Assembly: GCF_900323885.1 (NCBI RefSeq) | Contig: NZ_OOHJ01000011.1 | Location: forward strand, 310,001-374,000 | Direction: 5' to 3' | From: [Actinomadura] parvosata subsp. kistnae | GTDB lineage: Bacteria; Actinomycetota; Actinomycetes; Streptosporangiales; Streptosporangiaceae | Length of the DNA: 64,000 bases | In this document: one piece after another, positions 43,205 to 52,430 of the stretch | Layout: every line of letters starts with the position of its first letter | Numbering within the stretch: position 1 is the stretch's first letter | Notes under the pieces: generated by a model | What the model was told of the DNA's origin: nothing | The model's database searches: none | What the model saw: only the letters and a program-made list of their open reading frames with translations | Program-made: the position numbers and the translations under genes

Positions 43205-43947
43205 AGGGCGCCGATCCTGATCCGGCCGGCGTAGCGGGCCACGAGGGCGTCGTTGTGCGCGTCGGCGCCGGGGATGTTGGCCGACAGGTAGACGGGCGGG
43301 ACCGTTCCGTCGGCCAGGAGCAGGCCGATCGCCTCGGCGACCATGAACTGCACGATCAGCGCGGAGGTGATGGAGGAGATGCCGCAGATCGGGCCGTGCT
43401 CGGTCGGCAGGACGGCGTCGCCGTACGGGGCGAGGTTGTCGAGGACGATGTCGGCCAGCTCGAACAGCCGCTGCCCGGACGGGTGGCGCGAGGTGATGGC
43501 CCGGCTGTGTTCGAGCGAGGTGATGGCGATGAGCGGCAGGCCGCGTTCCTTGACGAGCCGGGCCATCTCGACGGTGGAGCCGTTGCCGCCGGAGTTGGAG
43601 GCGACGACGAAGGCGTCGTGGTCCTGGATCGTGTGCAGGGCCAGCACCTGGTGCGCGGTGGCGGGGTCGCGCTCGGCCAGCGGGTCGAACGCGCCGGGGT
43701 CGGCGGAGCCGAGCACCACCGGGTCGCGCAGGGCGAGCCGGTTGGTGGGGATGAGGCCGCCGGCCCGGCCGGCCACCTCCAGGGCGACGGCCTCGGAATG
43801 CCCCGTCCCGTAGGCGTGCAGCACGCCGCCCGCCCGCACGGTCGCGGCGATCAGCGCTCCGGCCTGCCGGATGGCGGGCAGCTGGCCCGTCGTCAGCCGG
43901 TCCAGGCGGGCGCGCGCCTCGTCGGCGAAGGACATCACAAGATCCAT
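43201..43947 (-). CDS. SIS-domain sugar isomerase/etherase-like protein
   Basis: 248 aa from ATG 43947 (GAGGAA upstream). SIS phosphosugar fold: GGVLHAYGTGHSEAVALEVAGRAGG, HDAFVVASNSGGNGSTVEMARLVKERGLPLIAIT, HGPICGISSITSALIVQFMVAEAIG. It is of the 'sugar isomerase domain' type related to MurQ (N-acetylmuramate-6-P etherase) but lacks the full MurQ length. Together with the BadF kinase and RpiR regulator it suggests amino-sugar or cell-wall-sugar breakdown. Coupled to the next gene by GTGA overlap. Confidence 0.8.
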   Translation of the reverse strand: MDLVMSFADEARARLDRLTTGQLPAIRQAGALIAATVRAGGVLHAYGTGHSEAVALEVAGRAGGLIPTNRLALRDPVVLGSADPGAFDPLAERDPATAHQVLALHTIQDHDAFVVASNSGGNGSTVEMARLVKERGLPLIAITSLEHSRAITSRHPSGQRLFELADIVLDNLAPYGDAVLPTEHGPICGISSITSALIVQFMVAEAIGLLLADGTVPPVYLSANIPGADAHNDALVARYAGRIRIGAL

Positions 43948-43958
43948 GTAGGGGTTCC

Positions 43959-44762
43959 TCAACGGTTCATGCCGGCGGTCAGCCCGGCGACGATGTGGCG
44001 GGTGGCCAGGACGAAGAGCACGACCAGGGGGATCGTCGTCATCACCAGGCCGGCGAAGAGCGTCCCCCAGTCGTTCTGGAACTGGCCGAAGAAGTGGGTG
44101 AGGCCGACCGGCAGGGTCAGCTTGCTCTCGTCCCGCATGAGGATCAGCGGGTAGAAGAAGTCATTCCAGATCGGCACGAACTGGAAGACGACCACGGTGG
44201 CGAGCGCGGGCCGGACCAGCGGCAGCATCACGTGCCAGAACGTCGCCAGCGGCCCGGCCCCGTCCAGGGCGGCGGCCTCGTCCAGCTCGTGCGGGAGCTG
44301 GCGGAAGAAGGCGGTCAGCACGAAGACGTTGAACGGGACCGACCCGGCCGCGTAGACCAGGACGAGCCCGGCCGGCGAGTCCACCAGCCCCATGCTCTGC
44401 AGCAGGTAGAACAGCGGCAGCACGCCCAGGTGGGCGGGCAGCGTCATGCCGGAGACGAAGTAGGCGGCGAACAGGCCGCGCCCGCGGAAGGCCGCGCGCC
44501 CGAGCGGGTAGGCGGCCAGCAGCGAGACGGCCGCGCCGAGCAGCACCGAGCAGACGACCACGACGGCCGAGTTCACCACGTACGTGGAGAAGGACGCCTG
44601 CGTCCACGCCTTGGCGTAGTTGCCGAGCCCGGTCGGCCAGCCGAGCGGCCGGTCGAAGATCTCGCTGGTGGGCCGCAGCGAGCTGAGCACCATGACGAGC
44701 AGCGGCGCCATGGAGAAGGCGGCGTACCCCCACAGCAGCACCTTGATCGGCAGCGCTCTCAC
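43959..44762 (-). CDS. ABC sugar transporter permease (MalG-type)
   Basis: 267 aa from GTG 44762, overlapping the previous stop (GTGA). Six helices; EAA loop LDEAAALDGAGPLATFWHVMLPLV. C-terminus ends AGLTAGMNR. Second permease of the RpiR-led operon. Confidence 0.9.
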   Translation of the reverse strand: MRALPIKVLLWGYAAFSMAPLLVMVLSSLRPTSEIFDRPLGWPTGLGNYAKAWTQASFSTYVVNSAVVVVCSVLLGAAVSLLAAYPLGRAAFRGRGLFAAYFVSGMTLPAHLGVLPLFYLLQSMGLVDSPAGLVLVYAAGSVPFNVFVLTAFFRQLPHELDEAAALDGAGPLATFWHVMLPLVRPALATVVVFQFVPIWNDFFYPLILMRDESKLTLPVGLTHFFGQFQNDWGTLFAGLVMTTIPLVVLFVLATRHIVAGLTAGMNR

Positions 44763-45643
44763 GCCCGCCTCCTCAGGACCCGCTCCAGCAGCAGCGTCGA
44801 GCCGAAGATGAAGGTGAACATGAACACCGCCAGGGCCGAGGAGGTGCCGATGGCGTTGACGTCGCCGGAGGCGAAGGCCGTGCGGTAGAACAGCAGGCCG
44901 AGCACGTCGGTCGCGCCGGCCGGGGCGCCGTTGGAGCCGCCGAGCGCGTACACCAGGGCGAAGGTGCCCATGCTGCCGATGAAGCTGAGGATCGTCACGG
45001 TGGCCATGGCGGGCTTGAGCAGCGGCAGCGTGATGCGCAGGAACACCTGCCAGGAGCTCGCGCCGTCGGTGCGGGCGGCCTCGGCGTACTCCGGCGGGAT
45101 GCCGCCGAGCGCGGCGCTGAACAGCAGCATCGGGAAGCCGACCCACTGCCAGGTGGTGATCAGGATGACGGTCGGCAGCGCGGTGTCCGGGTCGCCCAGC
45201 CACGGCATCGCGAGGCCGAGCGGCTCCAGCAGCGCGTTGACCGGGCCGAAGGCGGGGCTGAGCAGCAGCGTCCACAGGTAGCCGATGACCAGGGGGTTGA
45301 CCAGGTACGGCAGGGCGAACATGGTCTGCAGCGCCCGCTTGCCGCGCCGCACCCGGGACAGCGCGACCGCGAAGGCCAGGCCGAGCGTGTTCTGCACGAG
45401 CATGGTGCCGACGAACAGCAGCGCGTTGTGCCCCAGCGCCGGCAGGAGCTGGTCGAGGAAGGGGCCCGCCAGCAGGCCGGCGTAGTTGTCCCAGCCGGCG
45501 AAGCCGGCGCGCAGCGTGCCCTTCCAGGAGAAGAAGCTGTAGCTCAGGCCGGTGAACAGCGGGTAGATGACGAAGGCCGAGTAGAGGAGGAAGGCGGGGA
45601 TCAGGAACAGGTACGACGATCCCCGCCTCGCGCCTAGAGCCAT
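44759..45643 (-). CDS. ABC sugar transporter permease (MalF-type)
   Basis: 294 aa. Starts at ATG 45643, which lies inside the last codons of the binding-protein gene (10-bp overlap), so translation is coupled. Helices begin SSYLFLIPAFLLYSAFVIYPL; EAA loop YAEAARTDGASSWQVFLRITLPLL. No ATP-binding subunit nearby. Confidence 0.9.
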   Translation of the reverse strand: MALGARRGSSYLFLIPAFLLYSAFVIYPLFTGLSYSFFSWKGTLRAGFAGWDNYAGLLAGPFLDQLLPALGHNALLFVGTMLVQNTLGLAFAVALSRVRRGKRALQTMFALPYLVNPLVIGYLWTLLLSPAFGPVNALLEPLGLAMPWLGDPDTALPTVILITTWQWVGFPMLLFSAALGGIPPEYAEAARTDGASSWQVFLRITLPLLKPAMATVTILSFIGSMGTFALVYALGGSNGAPAGATDVLGLLFYRTAFASGDVNAIGTSSALAVFMFTFIFGSTLLLERVLRRRA

Positions 45644-46869
45644 GTGGACACGCTCTTGTCGAGCTGTTCGGCCGCCTGCTTCGCGGTGACGCGGCCCAGC
45701 AGCATCTCCTGCAGCGCCTTGGCGAACACGGTGGCCGAGGTGGGGTTGCCGTAGGCGAACTCGTTCATGAAGTAGGTGGCGCCGTGCTGGTCGAAGGTGG
45801 TGGCCACCTCGCCGAGCAGCGGGTCCTTGGGGGTGACGCCGGGCACGGCGGAGAAGGTGCGCAGGGTGTCGGTGTAGAGGCGGCCGTAGTCCTTGGAGGC
45901 GAGCCAGGCGGCGAACTTCAGCGCCTCGGCCTGGTGCCGGGTCTTGATGTTGACGCCGTACGAGCCGTCGGTGAAGCCGGGCATGAGGCCGGGGCCGTCC
46001 GGGGCGGGCGGGGTGAAGACGCCCAGCTCGACGCCCGGGGCGTTCTCGGTGAAGAAGTTCAGCTCCCACAGGCCGCCGGGGAACATGGCGGCCTTGCCGG
46101 CGGAGAACAGCATCTGGGCGTCGGTGTAGGACACGCCGGCGGCGTTGTCGGGGAAGTACGGCTTGAGCTGGTTGAGCTGGTCGATGCCCTCGACGAAGCG
46201 CGGGTCGGTGAACGTCTTCCGCTTGGCCTTGACGTCGGCGAGGAACGCGTCGCCGCCCCAGTGGGCGGTGCCGAAGATGCTCGCCACGATGGGCAGCATC
46301 CAGTCGTCCTTGCCGCCGAAGGCGAACGGGATGACGCCCTTGGCCTTGAGCTTGCCGGCGGCGGCGATCATCTCGTCGTAGGTCTTCGGCGGGGTGACTC
46401 CGTGCTCGGCGAAGATCTTCTTGTTGTAGATCACCTGGAGGGTCTGCACCGCGAACGGCACGCCGTAGGTCTTGCCGTCCTTGTCGCCCTTGGCGGCGCG
46501 CAGCACGTTCTCGTCGAAGTCGGCCAGGCCGGGCACGGTCTTGGTGTCGAGCGGGAGCAGGCGGCCGGCCTCGACGAGGGGCTGGAGCTGGGGGCCGGCC
46601 CGCAGCCAGGCCAGGTCGGGGCCGCTGTCGCCGGCCAGGCCGGTGGACAGGATCGTGTCGTACTCGGTGGAGGTGGTGAAGGAGCGGGCGTCGACGTCGA
46701 TGCCGGGGTTGAGCTTCTCGTACTCGGCGAACATCTTGTCGAAGTTCTCCTCCGGGCCCCAGCCCCACACCGAGAGGGTGACCTTGCCCTCGTCGGCACT
46801 GGTGGTGGTCGAAGGGGCACAGGCGGTGACCGCCATCGCCAGGGCGAGGGCGGCGGCTGCGAGGCGCAT
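45634..46869 (-). CDS. ABC sugar transporter solute-binding lipoprotein
   Basis: 411 aa. Signal peptide MRLAAAALALAMAVTAC with lipobox Cys17. Mature fold is a family 1 sugar-binding protein (VTLSVWGWGPEENFDKMFAEY; GKTYGVPFAVQTLQVIYNKKIF; PKTYDEMIAAAGKLKAKG). AGGAG ribosome site just after the RpiR stop (9-bp gap), so it is co-transcribed with its regulator. Many aromatic residues for ring stacking (WGWG, DDWML, HWGG). Confidence 0.9.
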   Translation of the reverse strand: MRLAAAALALAMAVTACAPSTTTSADEGKVTLSVWGWGPEENFDKMFAEYEKLNPGIDVDARSFTTSTEYDTILSTGLAGDSGPDLAWLRAGPQLQPLVEAGRLLPLDTKTVPGLADFDENVLRAAKGDKDGKTYGVPFAVQTLQVIYNKKIFAEHGVTPPKTYDEMIAAAGKLKAKGVIPFAFGGKDDWMLPIVASIFGTAHWGGDAFLADVKAKRKTFTDPRFVEGIDQLNQLKPYFPDNAAGVSYTDAQMLFSAGKAAMFPGGLWELNFFTENAPGVELGVFTPPAPDGPGLMPGFTDGSYGVNIKTRHQAEALKFAAWLASKDYGRLYTDTLRTFSAVPGVTPKDPLLGEVATTFDQHGATYFMNEFAYGNPTSATVFAKALQEMLLGRVTAKQAAEQLDKSVSTWL

Positions 46870-46877
46870 GAAGGCTC

Positions 46878-47708
46878 CTAGCGGGGGGAAAGGCGGTGCT
46901 GGGCGACCGCGCCGGTGGCCGCGGTCAGCAACTGGTCGCTGGTCTCGTGGGTGCGCTGGACGACGCCGATGTAGAGGCAGTCGAGGACGAGCATCTGGGT
47001 GTGGCGGGCGGCCACGCCGCCGGCGCGGAAGGGGGTGTCCTGGGCGGCGGTGGTCAGGACGATGTCGGCGGTCTCGGCCAGCGGGCTGCGGGGGAAGTTG
47101 GTGATCGCGATCGTGGTGGCGCCGCGCTCCTTGGCGATGGTCAGCGGCTCGACGACCTCGGCCGTGGTGCCCGAGTGGGAGATGCCCACGGCCACGTCGC
47201 GCTCGTCGCGGGCGTTGGCGCTGCAGATCGCGTTGTGCACGTCGGACCACAGCGCGCACGGCCGGCCGATGGCGTGCAGCCGCAGGTGCAGGTCCATGGC
47301 CACGCCGGCGCTGCCGGCCACCGCGAAGAAGTCGATGAAGCGGGCGCCGACCAGGTGGGTGACGGCCCGGTCGACCGCTTCGAGGTCGAGCTGGGCGGCC
47401 GTCTCCTCCATCGCGCGCATGTCGCTGGCCAGCAGGCTGCGCAGGACGAGGCTGCTGGGGTCGTCGGGCGAGAAGGCGATCAGGCCCTGCTCGCGGGGGG
47501 CCGCGTCGTTGCGGCCGAGCTCGGCGGCCAGGGCCAGGCGCAGCTCGGGGTAGCCGCTCAGGCCGAGCTCGCGGCAGAAGCGGGTGATGGTGGTGAGCGA
47601 GGTGCCGCACCGCTCGGCCAGCTCGCCGATGGTCGAGGCGGCCACGGCGGCGGGCTCGGCGAGGATCGCCTCGGCGATGCGCCGGTGGGTCGCGGTGAGC
47701 GTGGGCAC
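46878..47708 (-). CDS. RpiR/MurR-family regulator
   Basis: 276 aa. N-terminal RpiR HTH (ASTIGELAERCGTSLTTITRFCRELGLSGYPEL) and C-terminal SIS domain (DVAVGISHSGTTAEVVEPLTIAKERGATTIAIT), which senses phosphosugars. First gene of a seven-gene operon and only 17 bp from the divergent 5'-nucleotidase start, so its promoter must overlap that gene's 5' end. MurR-type regulators control amino-sugar use, matching the SIS and kinase genes downstream. Confidence 0.9.
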   Translation of the reverse strand: MPTLTATHRRIAEAILAEPAAVAASTIGELAERCGTSLTTITRFCRELGLSGYPELRLALAAELGRNDAAPREQGLIAFSPDDPSSLVLRSLLASDMRAMEETAAQLDLEAVDRAVTHLVGARFIDFFAVAGSAGVAMDLHLRLHAIGRPCALWSDVHNAICSANARDERDVAVGISHSGTTAEVVEPLTIAKERGATTIAITNFPRSPLAETADIVLTTAAQDTPFRAGGVAARHTQMLVLDCLYIGVVQRTHETSDQLLTAATGAVAQHRLSPR

Positions 47709-47725
47709 ATGTCACCTTCGACGCC

Positions 47726-49366
47726 ATGCGCAACTTCCTCATCGCGCTCGTGCTCGGCGGCACCAGCCTGCTGCCCGCGCGTGCCGAGACGGTGGACATC
47801 CAGTTACTCGCCTTCAACGACTTCCACTCCGCCTTCCCCAGCAGCTTCGCCACCACGGAGTCCGGGCCCGTCCCCGCGGGCGGCGCGGAGTACCTGGCCG
47901 CCCACCTCGACCGGCTCCAGCGCGACAACCCCCGGGGCACGCTGCGGCTGTCGGCCGGCGACAACATCTCCTCGACCACCATGAACATGACGGCCCTGCA
48001 CGACGAGCCGGCCATCGAGGCGCTCAACCTCATGCGGCTGGACGCCTCCGTCGCCGGCAACCACGAGTTCGACGAGGGCCTGGCCGAGTTCCGCCGCATG
48101 GAGAACGGAAGCTGCCACCCCATCGACGGCTGCGCCGTCCCCGGCTTCAAGGGCGCCGACTTCCCCTACCTGGGCGCCAACCTCGTCGACACCACCACCG
48201 GCAAGCCCGCGCTGACCCCCTACGTCGTCAAGGAGGTCAAGGGCGTCAAGGTCGGCATCATCGGCGTCGACTACAAGAACGCGCTCAAGGAGGCGCCCGG
48301 CCCCACCGCCCCGCTGGAGGGCCGCGACGAGGCCGAGGCCGTCAACACCTACACGGCCGAGCTCAAGGCCAAGGGCGTGCGGACCATCGTGGTCCTCATC
48401 CATCAGGGCGGCGGCCAGACCGGCGGCGGCCTGCCGAACCAGTGCAACAACCTGGCCGGGCCGATCAAGGACATCGTGCAGAGGTTCGACCCCGAGGTGG
48501 ACGCCGTCATCTCCGGGCACACGCACAACCCGTACAACTGCGTGATCAACGGGATCCCCGTCACCCAGACCTCCGCCCACACGCGCGAGCTGACCAAGGT
48601 CGTGCTCACCGTCGACCGGGCCACCGGCAACCCGACGGCCGCCAAGGCCGAGAACGTCACCGTCACCCACGACATCAGGCCGGACGCCCGGATCGCCGCC
48701 CTGCGCCGCACCTACGACCAGCAGGGGCAGAAGCTGCTGGACCGGCCGGTGGGCCTGCTCGCCCGTGACCTGACCGCCACCCGCAACGCCGCCGGCGAGT
48801 CCACGATCGGCCACGCCCTGGCCGACGCCCGGCTCTTCGCGACGGCCGCCCCGGAGAACGGCGGCGCCCGGATCGCGATCCAGCCGCCCTACGGCGGCGG
48901 CATCGGCGGCGACCTGATCGTCAACCCGACCGGCAACGAGATGTCGAACCTCGTCACGCACGGCAAGGCCCTGCGCGTGCAGCCGTTCAGTAACATGCTC
49001 GTCACCATGACGCTCACCGGCGCCCAGGTGGAGCGGCTGCTGGAGCAGCAGTGGTGCGGCCAGAGCACCGCCCGCGTGCTCGGCGTCTCGCAGGGGCTGA
49101 CCTACACCTACGACAACGCCAGGCCCGCGTGCGACAAGATCGACCCGGCCACGATCAAGCTCGACGGCGCCGTGATCGACCCGGCCGCCTCCTACCGCGT
49201 GACCGCCAACTCCTTCATCGCGACCGGCGGCGACAGCTTCTCGGTGCTCACCGAGGGGACCGAGCGGGTGGAGAAGGTGCGCGACATCGAGGCGTTCGAG
49301 TCCTACATCCGCGCCAAGAGCCCGCTCCAGGCTCCGGCGCTGGGGCGCGTCACCCGCGTGAACTGA
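47726..49366 (+). CDS. secreted bifunctional metallophosphatase/5'-nucleotidase
   Basis: 546 aa. Signal peptide MRNFLIALVLGGTSLLPARA. Calcineurin-like metal sites in order: LLAFNDFHSAF, RLSAGDNISS, VAGNHEFDEG, VVLIHQGGGQ, ISGHTHNPYNC; then the C-terminal 5'-nucleotidase domain (QPFSNMLVTMTLTG; FIATGGDSFSVL) that binds the nucleoside. No wall anchor is visible, so it is probably released. Scavenges phosphate or nucleosides outside the cell. A perfect hairpin terminator follows. Confidence 0.92.
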   Translation: MRNFLIALVLGGTSLLPARAETVDIQLLAFNDFHSAFPSSFATTESGPVPAGGAEYLAAHLDRLQRDNPRGTLRLSAGDNISSTTMNMTALHDEPAIEALNLMRLDASVAGNHEFDEGLAEFRRMENGSCHPIDGCAVPGFKGADFPYLGANLVDTTTGKPALTPYVVKEVKGVKVGIIGVDYKNALKEAPGPTAPLEGRDEAEAVNTYTAELKAKGVRTIVVLIHQGGGQTGGGLPNQCNNLAGPIKDIVQRFDPEVDAVISGHTHNPYNCVINGIPVTQTSAHTRELTKVVLTVDRATGNPTAAKAENVTVTHDIRPDARIAALRRTYDQQGQKLLDRPVGLLARDLTATRNAAGESTIGHALADARLFATAAPENGGARIAIQPPYGGGIGGDLIVNPTGNEMSNLVTHGKALRVQPFSNMLVTMTLTGAQVERLLEQQWCGQSTARVLGVSQGLTYTYDNARPACDKIDPATIKLDGAVIDPAASYRVTANSFIATGGDSFSVLTEGTERVEKVRDIEAFESYIRAKSPLQAPALGRVTRVN

Positions 49367-49372
49367 CCACCC

Positions 49373-49401
49373 GGGACGGGCTCCGGCGCGGAGCCCGTCC
49401 C
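49373..49401. terminator. bidirectional hairpin terminator
   Basis: GGGACGGGCTCC / GGAGCCCGTCCC, 12-bp perfect stem with 5-nt loop GGCGC, between the convergent nucleotidase and permease genes. Confidence 0.75.
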
Positions 49402-49409
49402 CGAAGGCG

Positions 49410-50225
49410 TCAGCCCTTCTCCGCGCCCTGGTTCGGGTCGCGGATGAAGTGCCGCTGGAACACGACGAAGATCACCGCGACGGGGACGGTGGCCAGCAGG
49501 GCGGCGGCGAGCTTGAGCGGGAACTGGGTGCCGCCGCCGAGCGAGCCGCTGACCAGGTCGGCCAGGCCGCGCGGCAGGGTGAACAGCGCCGGGTCCTGCA
49601 CGGCGACCAGGGTGTGCGGGAACTCGTTCCACGAGCCCTGGAACGACAGGATCGTCAGCGTGATCAGCGCCGGGCGCGACATGGGCAGCACCACGGACCA
49701 GAAGACCCGGAACGGGCCGGCGCCGTCGATGCGGGCCGCCTCCTCGACGCTGCCCGGGATCGACTCGAAGAACTGCTTCATGATGAACACGCCGGTGGCG
49801 TCCGCGACGAGCGGGAGGATCAGCGCGAGGTAGGAGTCGTACATGCCGAGCTGGTTCAGGACCAGGAACTTCGGGATGAAGAGCACGACCCCCGGCACCG
49901 CCATCACCGCGATCACCGCCGCGAACAGCCCGGAACGGCCGCGGAAGCGCAGCCGGGCCAGCGCGTACCCGGCCATCGAGTCGAGCAGCACCCGCCCCAG
50001 CGTGACCACCACCGTCACCAGCAGCGAGTTCGCCAGCCAGACCGGCATGTCCGTGCCCAGGAACACCCGCTCGAACGCCGACAACGTGGCCGGGTGCGGA
50101 ATGGGGGACAGCGGGTTGGCGGCGGCGTCGGGGTCGGTCTTGAAGGAGTTGGCGACCTGGATGACGAACGGATAGACGAAGACGACCGAGAAGACGGCCA
50201 GAAGGATGCCTCTCATGGCCTTCAT
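49410..50225 (-). CDS. ABC sugar transporter permease (MalG-type)
   Basis: 271 aa from ATG 50225, overlapping the previous stop (ATGA). EAA loop VEEAARIDGAGPFRVFWSVVLPMS; six helices. Last gene of the LacI-SBP-permease-permease operon. Confidence 0.9.
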   Translation of the reverse strand: MKAMRGILLAVFSVVFVYPFVIQVANSFKTDPDAAANPLSPIPHPATLSAFERVFLGTDMPVWLANSLLVTVVVTLGRVLLDSMAGYALARLRFRGRSGLFAAVIAVMAVPGVVLFIPKFLVLNQLGMYDSYLALILPLVADATGVFIMKQFFESIPGSVEEAARIDGAGPFRVFWSVVLPMSRPALITLTILSFQGSWNEFPHTLVAVQDPALFTLPRGLADLVSGSLGGGTQFPLKLAAALLATVPVAVIFVVFQRHFIRDPNQGAEKG

Positions 50226-51205
50226 GCCTTGCGCTCCCTCATGACCCACCGCTGCACCAGCGTCAGCACCACGATGATCAGGAAGAGCACGAACGAGATC
50301 GCCGTGCCCGCGCCGTAGTCGAAGTCGCGGAAGGCCGTCCGGTACGACAGGAACGCCGGCGTCAGCGTCGTCTTGGCCGGATCGCCCTGGCTCATCACGT
50401 AGATCTGGTCGAAGACCTGCCACGTGCCGATCAGCCCGAGCGTCAGCACCAGGAACATGGTCGGCTTGAGCATCGGCAGCGTCACCCGGCGGAAGCGCTG
50501 CCACCGGGTCGCGCCGTCGAGCATGGCCGCCTCGTCCAGCGCCTTCGGGATGTTCTGCAGCGCCGCGAGGAACATCAGCATGAACGTCCCCGACGTCGTC
50601 CACACGACGAGCACGATGATCGCGCACATCGCCACGCTCGGCCCCGCCAGCCAGTCCCACCAGGTCAGGCCGAGCAGGCCGTGCTCGGTCAGCGCCGCGG
50701 GCGGCTCCCCGATCAGGAGCTGGATCACCCCGCGCGGGTCGGAGAACCACTGCGGCCCCCGCACCCCGGCCAGGGCCAGGAGCTGGTTGACCGCCCCCGA
50801 GTTGCTGAAGATGAACAGGAACACCACGCTGATCGCCACGGAGCTGGTCACCGAGGGGAAGTAGAACGCGGTGCGGAAGAACGCCCGGCGCCGGTTCACC
50901 ACGAGGGCGAGGAACAGCGCGAGCGCCGTCTGCAGCGGCACCACCGCGGCGACGTAGTAGACGTTGTTGCGGAGGCTCGTCATGAAGTTCTCGCGGGCCA
51001 GGCCGTCCTCGGTGAACAGCCGGGCGTAGTTGTCCCCGCCCACGAACGGCACGCCGGCGCGGAACGGGCTGCCCTGCCCGTTCCAGCCCGTCAGGCTGAC
51101 CCACAGCGCCATGAGGATGGGCAGCAGCAGGAACAGCCCGAGGATCGCCACGACCGGCGCCACGAACAGCCAGCCCGCGAGGTTCTCCCTGGTACGACTG
51201 CGCAT
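50222..51205 (-). CDS. ABC sugar transporter permease (MalF-type)
   Basis: 327 aa, ATG 51205, 4 bp after the binding-protein stop. Helices begin AGWLFVAPVVAILGLFLLLP; EAA loop LDEAAMLDGATRWQRFRRVTLPML. Forms the channel with the MalG-type partner downstream. Confidence 0.9.
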   Translation of the reverse strand: MRSRTRENLAGWLFVAPVVAILGLFLLLPILMALWVSLTGWNGQGSPFRAGVPFVGGDNYARLFTEDGLARENFMTSLRNNVYYVAAVVPLQTALALFLALVVNRRRAFFRTAFYFPSVTSSVAISVVFLFIFSNSGAVNQLLALAGVRGPQWFSDPRGVIQLLIGEPPAALTEHGLLGLTWWDWLAGPSVAMCAIIVLVVWTTSGTFMLMFLAALQNIPKALDEAAMLDGATRWQRFRRVTLPMLKPTMFLVLTLGLIGTWQVFDQIYVMSQGDPAKTTLTPAFLSYRTAFRDFDYGAGTAISFVLFLIIVVLTLVQRWVMRERKA

Positions 51206-51209
51206 GACG

Positions 51210-52430
51210 TCAGCCGCGCACGCTCTCGGTGTTCTTCTGCAGCCGGGCCAGGAGCTGCTTGGGGTCGCTGGTCGCCAGCTTCTGCAGCCCCGAATCGAAG
51301 TCGGACAGGACGCTGTCCATCTTGGGGGCGTTGACCGGGCCCTGCGCGTAGTCGGCGCCGGCCACGAAGGCCGCGTCGCCCGGGAACTCCTTCAGGTAGG
51401 CGTCCTTGGCCGACTGGCGCGAGGGCATCACACCGAAGGCCCGCGCGAACGCGAGCTGCTGATCGGCCTTGGTCATCGCCTCGACGAAGCTGATCGCCGC
51501 GTCCTTGTGCCGCGACTTGGCGGAGATCCCCCAGCAGTTGCTGAACGACAGCGTGCCCTTGCCCTTGGGGCCCGCGGGCAGCTCGTGCACCGAGAAGCGC
51601 ACGTCAGGGTAGTCGGCCTGCATCGCGCCCCGGATCCAGTTGCCCTCGATGGTCATCGCGGCCTTGCCCTTGCCGAACGCCTCGCCGCCCCAGTCGGCGT
51701 CGAGCGCCCTGGCGTACTGGGCCTGCTTGGCGGTGAGCAGGCCCTTGACGTACTCCAGCGCGGCGAGGTTCTGCGGGCTGTCGCCGGTGGCCTGCTTGCC
51801 GTCGGGACTGGTGATCCAGCCGCCGGCCTGCACCATGAAGACGCCGACCCGGTCGCGGGTGTCGCCGAACACCAGCGGCGTCACGCCCTTGATCTTCTTC
51901 GTGACGGCGGTCAGCTCGTCCCAGGTCGTGGGGATGTCGTCGTCGGTGAGGCCGTTCTTCTTCCACAGCTCGTCGTTGACGACCAGGGCGAGCGTGGAGA
52001 AGTCCTTGGGCGCGCAGTAGAAGCGGCCGTCGTAGGTGAACGTCTCACGCAGCTTCGGGTAGAAGTCCTGGCTGGCGGAGATCCGGTCGGCGTACGGCTC
52101 CAGGGCGCCGACGCTGGCGTAGTCGGCGAAGCGGGAGGCGTCGACGTAGAACACGTCCGGCGGGTTGCTGCCCGCCAGAGCCTGCCCGAGCTGCTGGTGG
52201 ATGTCCTGGGCCGGGGTGACGGTGGCGGTGTTGCCGCTGGCCTTCGCCCACGCCTGCGCCGCCTGCTTGACGGCGTTCGTCTCGGCGTCGCCCGAGGAGG
52301 CCATGAGGATCTGGAGGGCGGCCGGGCCGGCGCTCTGCTGCGGCGCCGGCTGCCGGTCGTCGAACCCGCTGCCGCAGGCCGTGAGAGACAGCAGCACGGC
52401 CATCGCCGCCGGGATCGTGAGGCTCTTCAT
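51210..52430 (-). CDS. ABC sugar transporter solute-binding lipoprotein
   Basis: 406 aa. MKSLTIPAAMAVLLSLTAC, lipobox Cys19. Mature domain of the family 1 type (PPDVFYVDASRFADYASVGALEPYADR; PTTWDELTAVTKKIKGVTPLVFGD). ATG overlaps the LacI stop (ATGA) with AAAGGAG upstream. Divergent debranching enzyme suggests alpha-glucan or malto-oligosaccharide uptake. Confidence 0.9.
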   Translation of the reverse strand: MKSLTIPAAMAVLLSLTACGSGFDDRQPAPQQSAGPAALQILMASSGDAETNAVKQAAQAWAKASGNTATVTPAQDIHQQLGQALAGSNPPDVFYVDASRFADYASVGALEPYADRISASQDFYPKLRETFTYDGRFYCAPKDFSTLALVVNDELWKKNGLTDDDIPTTWDELTAVTKKIKGVTPLVFGDTRDRVGVFMVQAGGWITSPDGKQATGDSPQNLAALEYVKGLLTAKQAQYARALDADWGGEAFGKGKAAMTIEGNWIRGAMQADYPDVRFSVHELPAGPKGKGTLSFSNCWGISAKSRHKDAAISFVEAMTKADQQLAFARAFGVMPSRQSAKDAYLKEFPGDAAFVAGADYAQGPVNAPKMDSVLSDFDSGLQKLATSDPKQLLARLQKNTESVRG

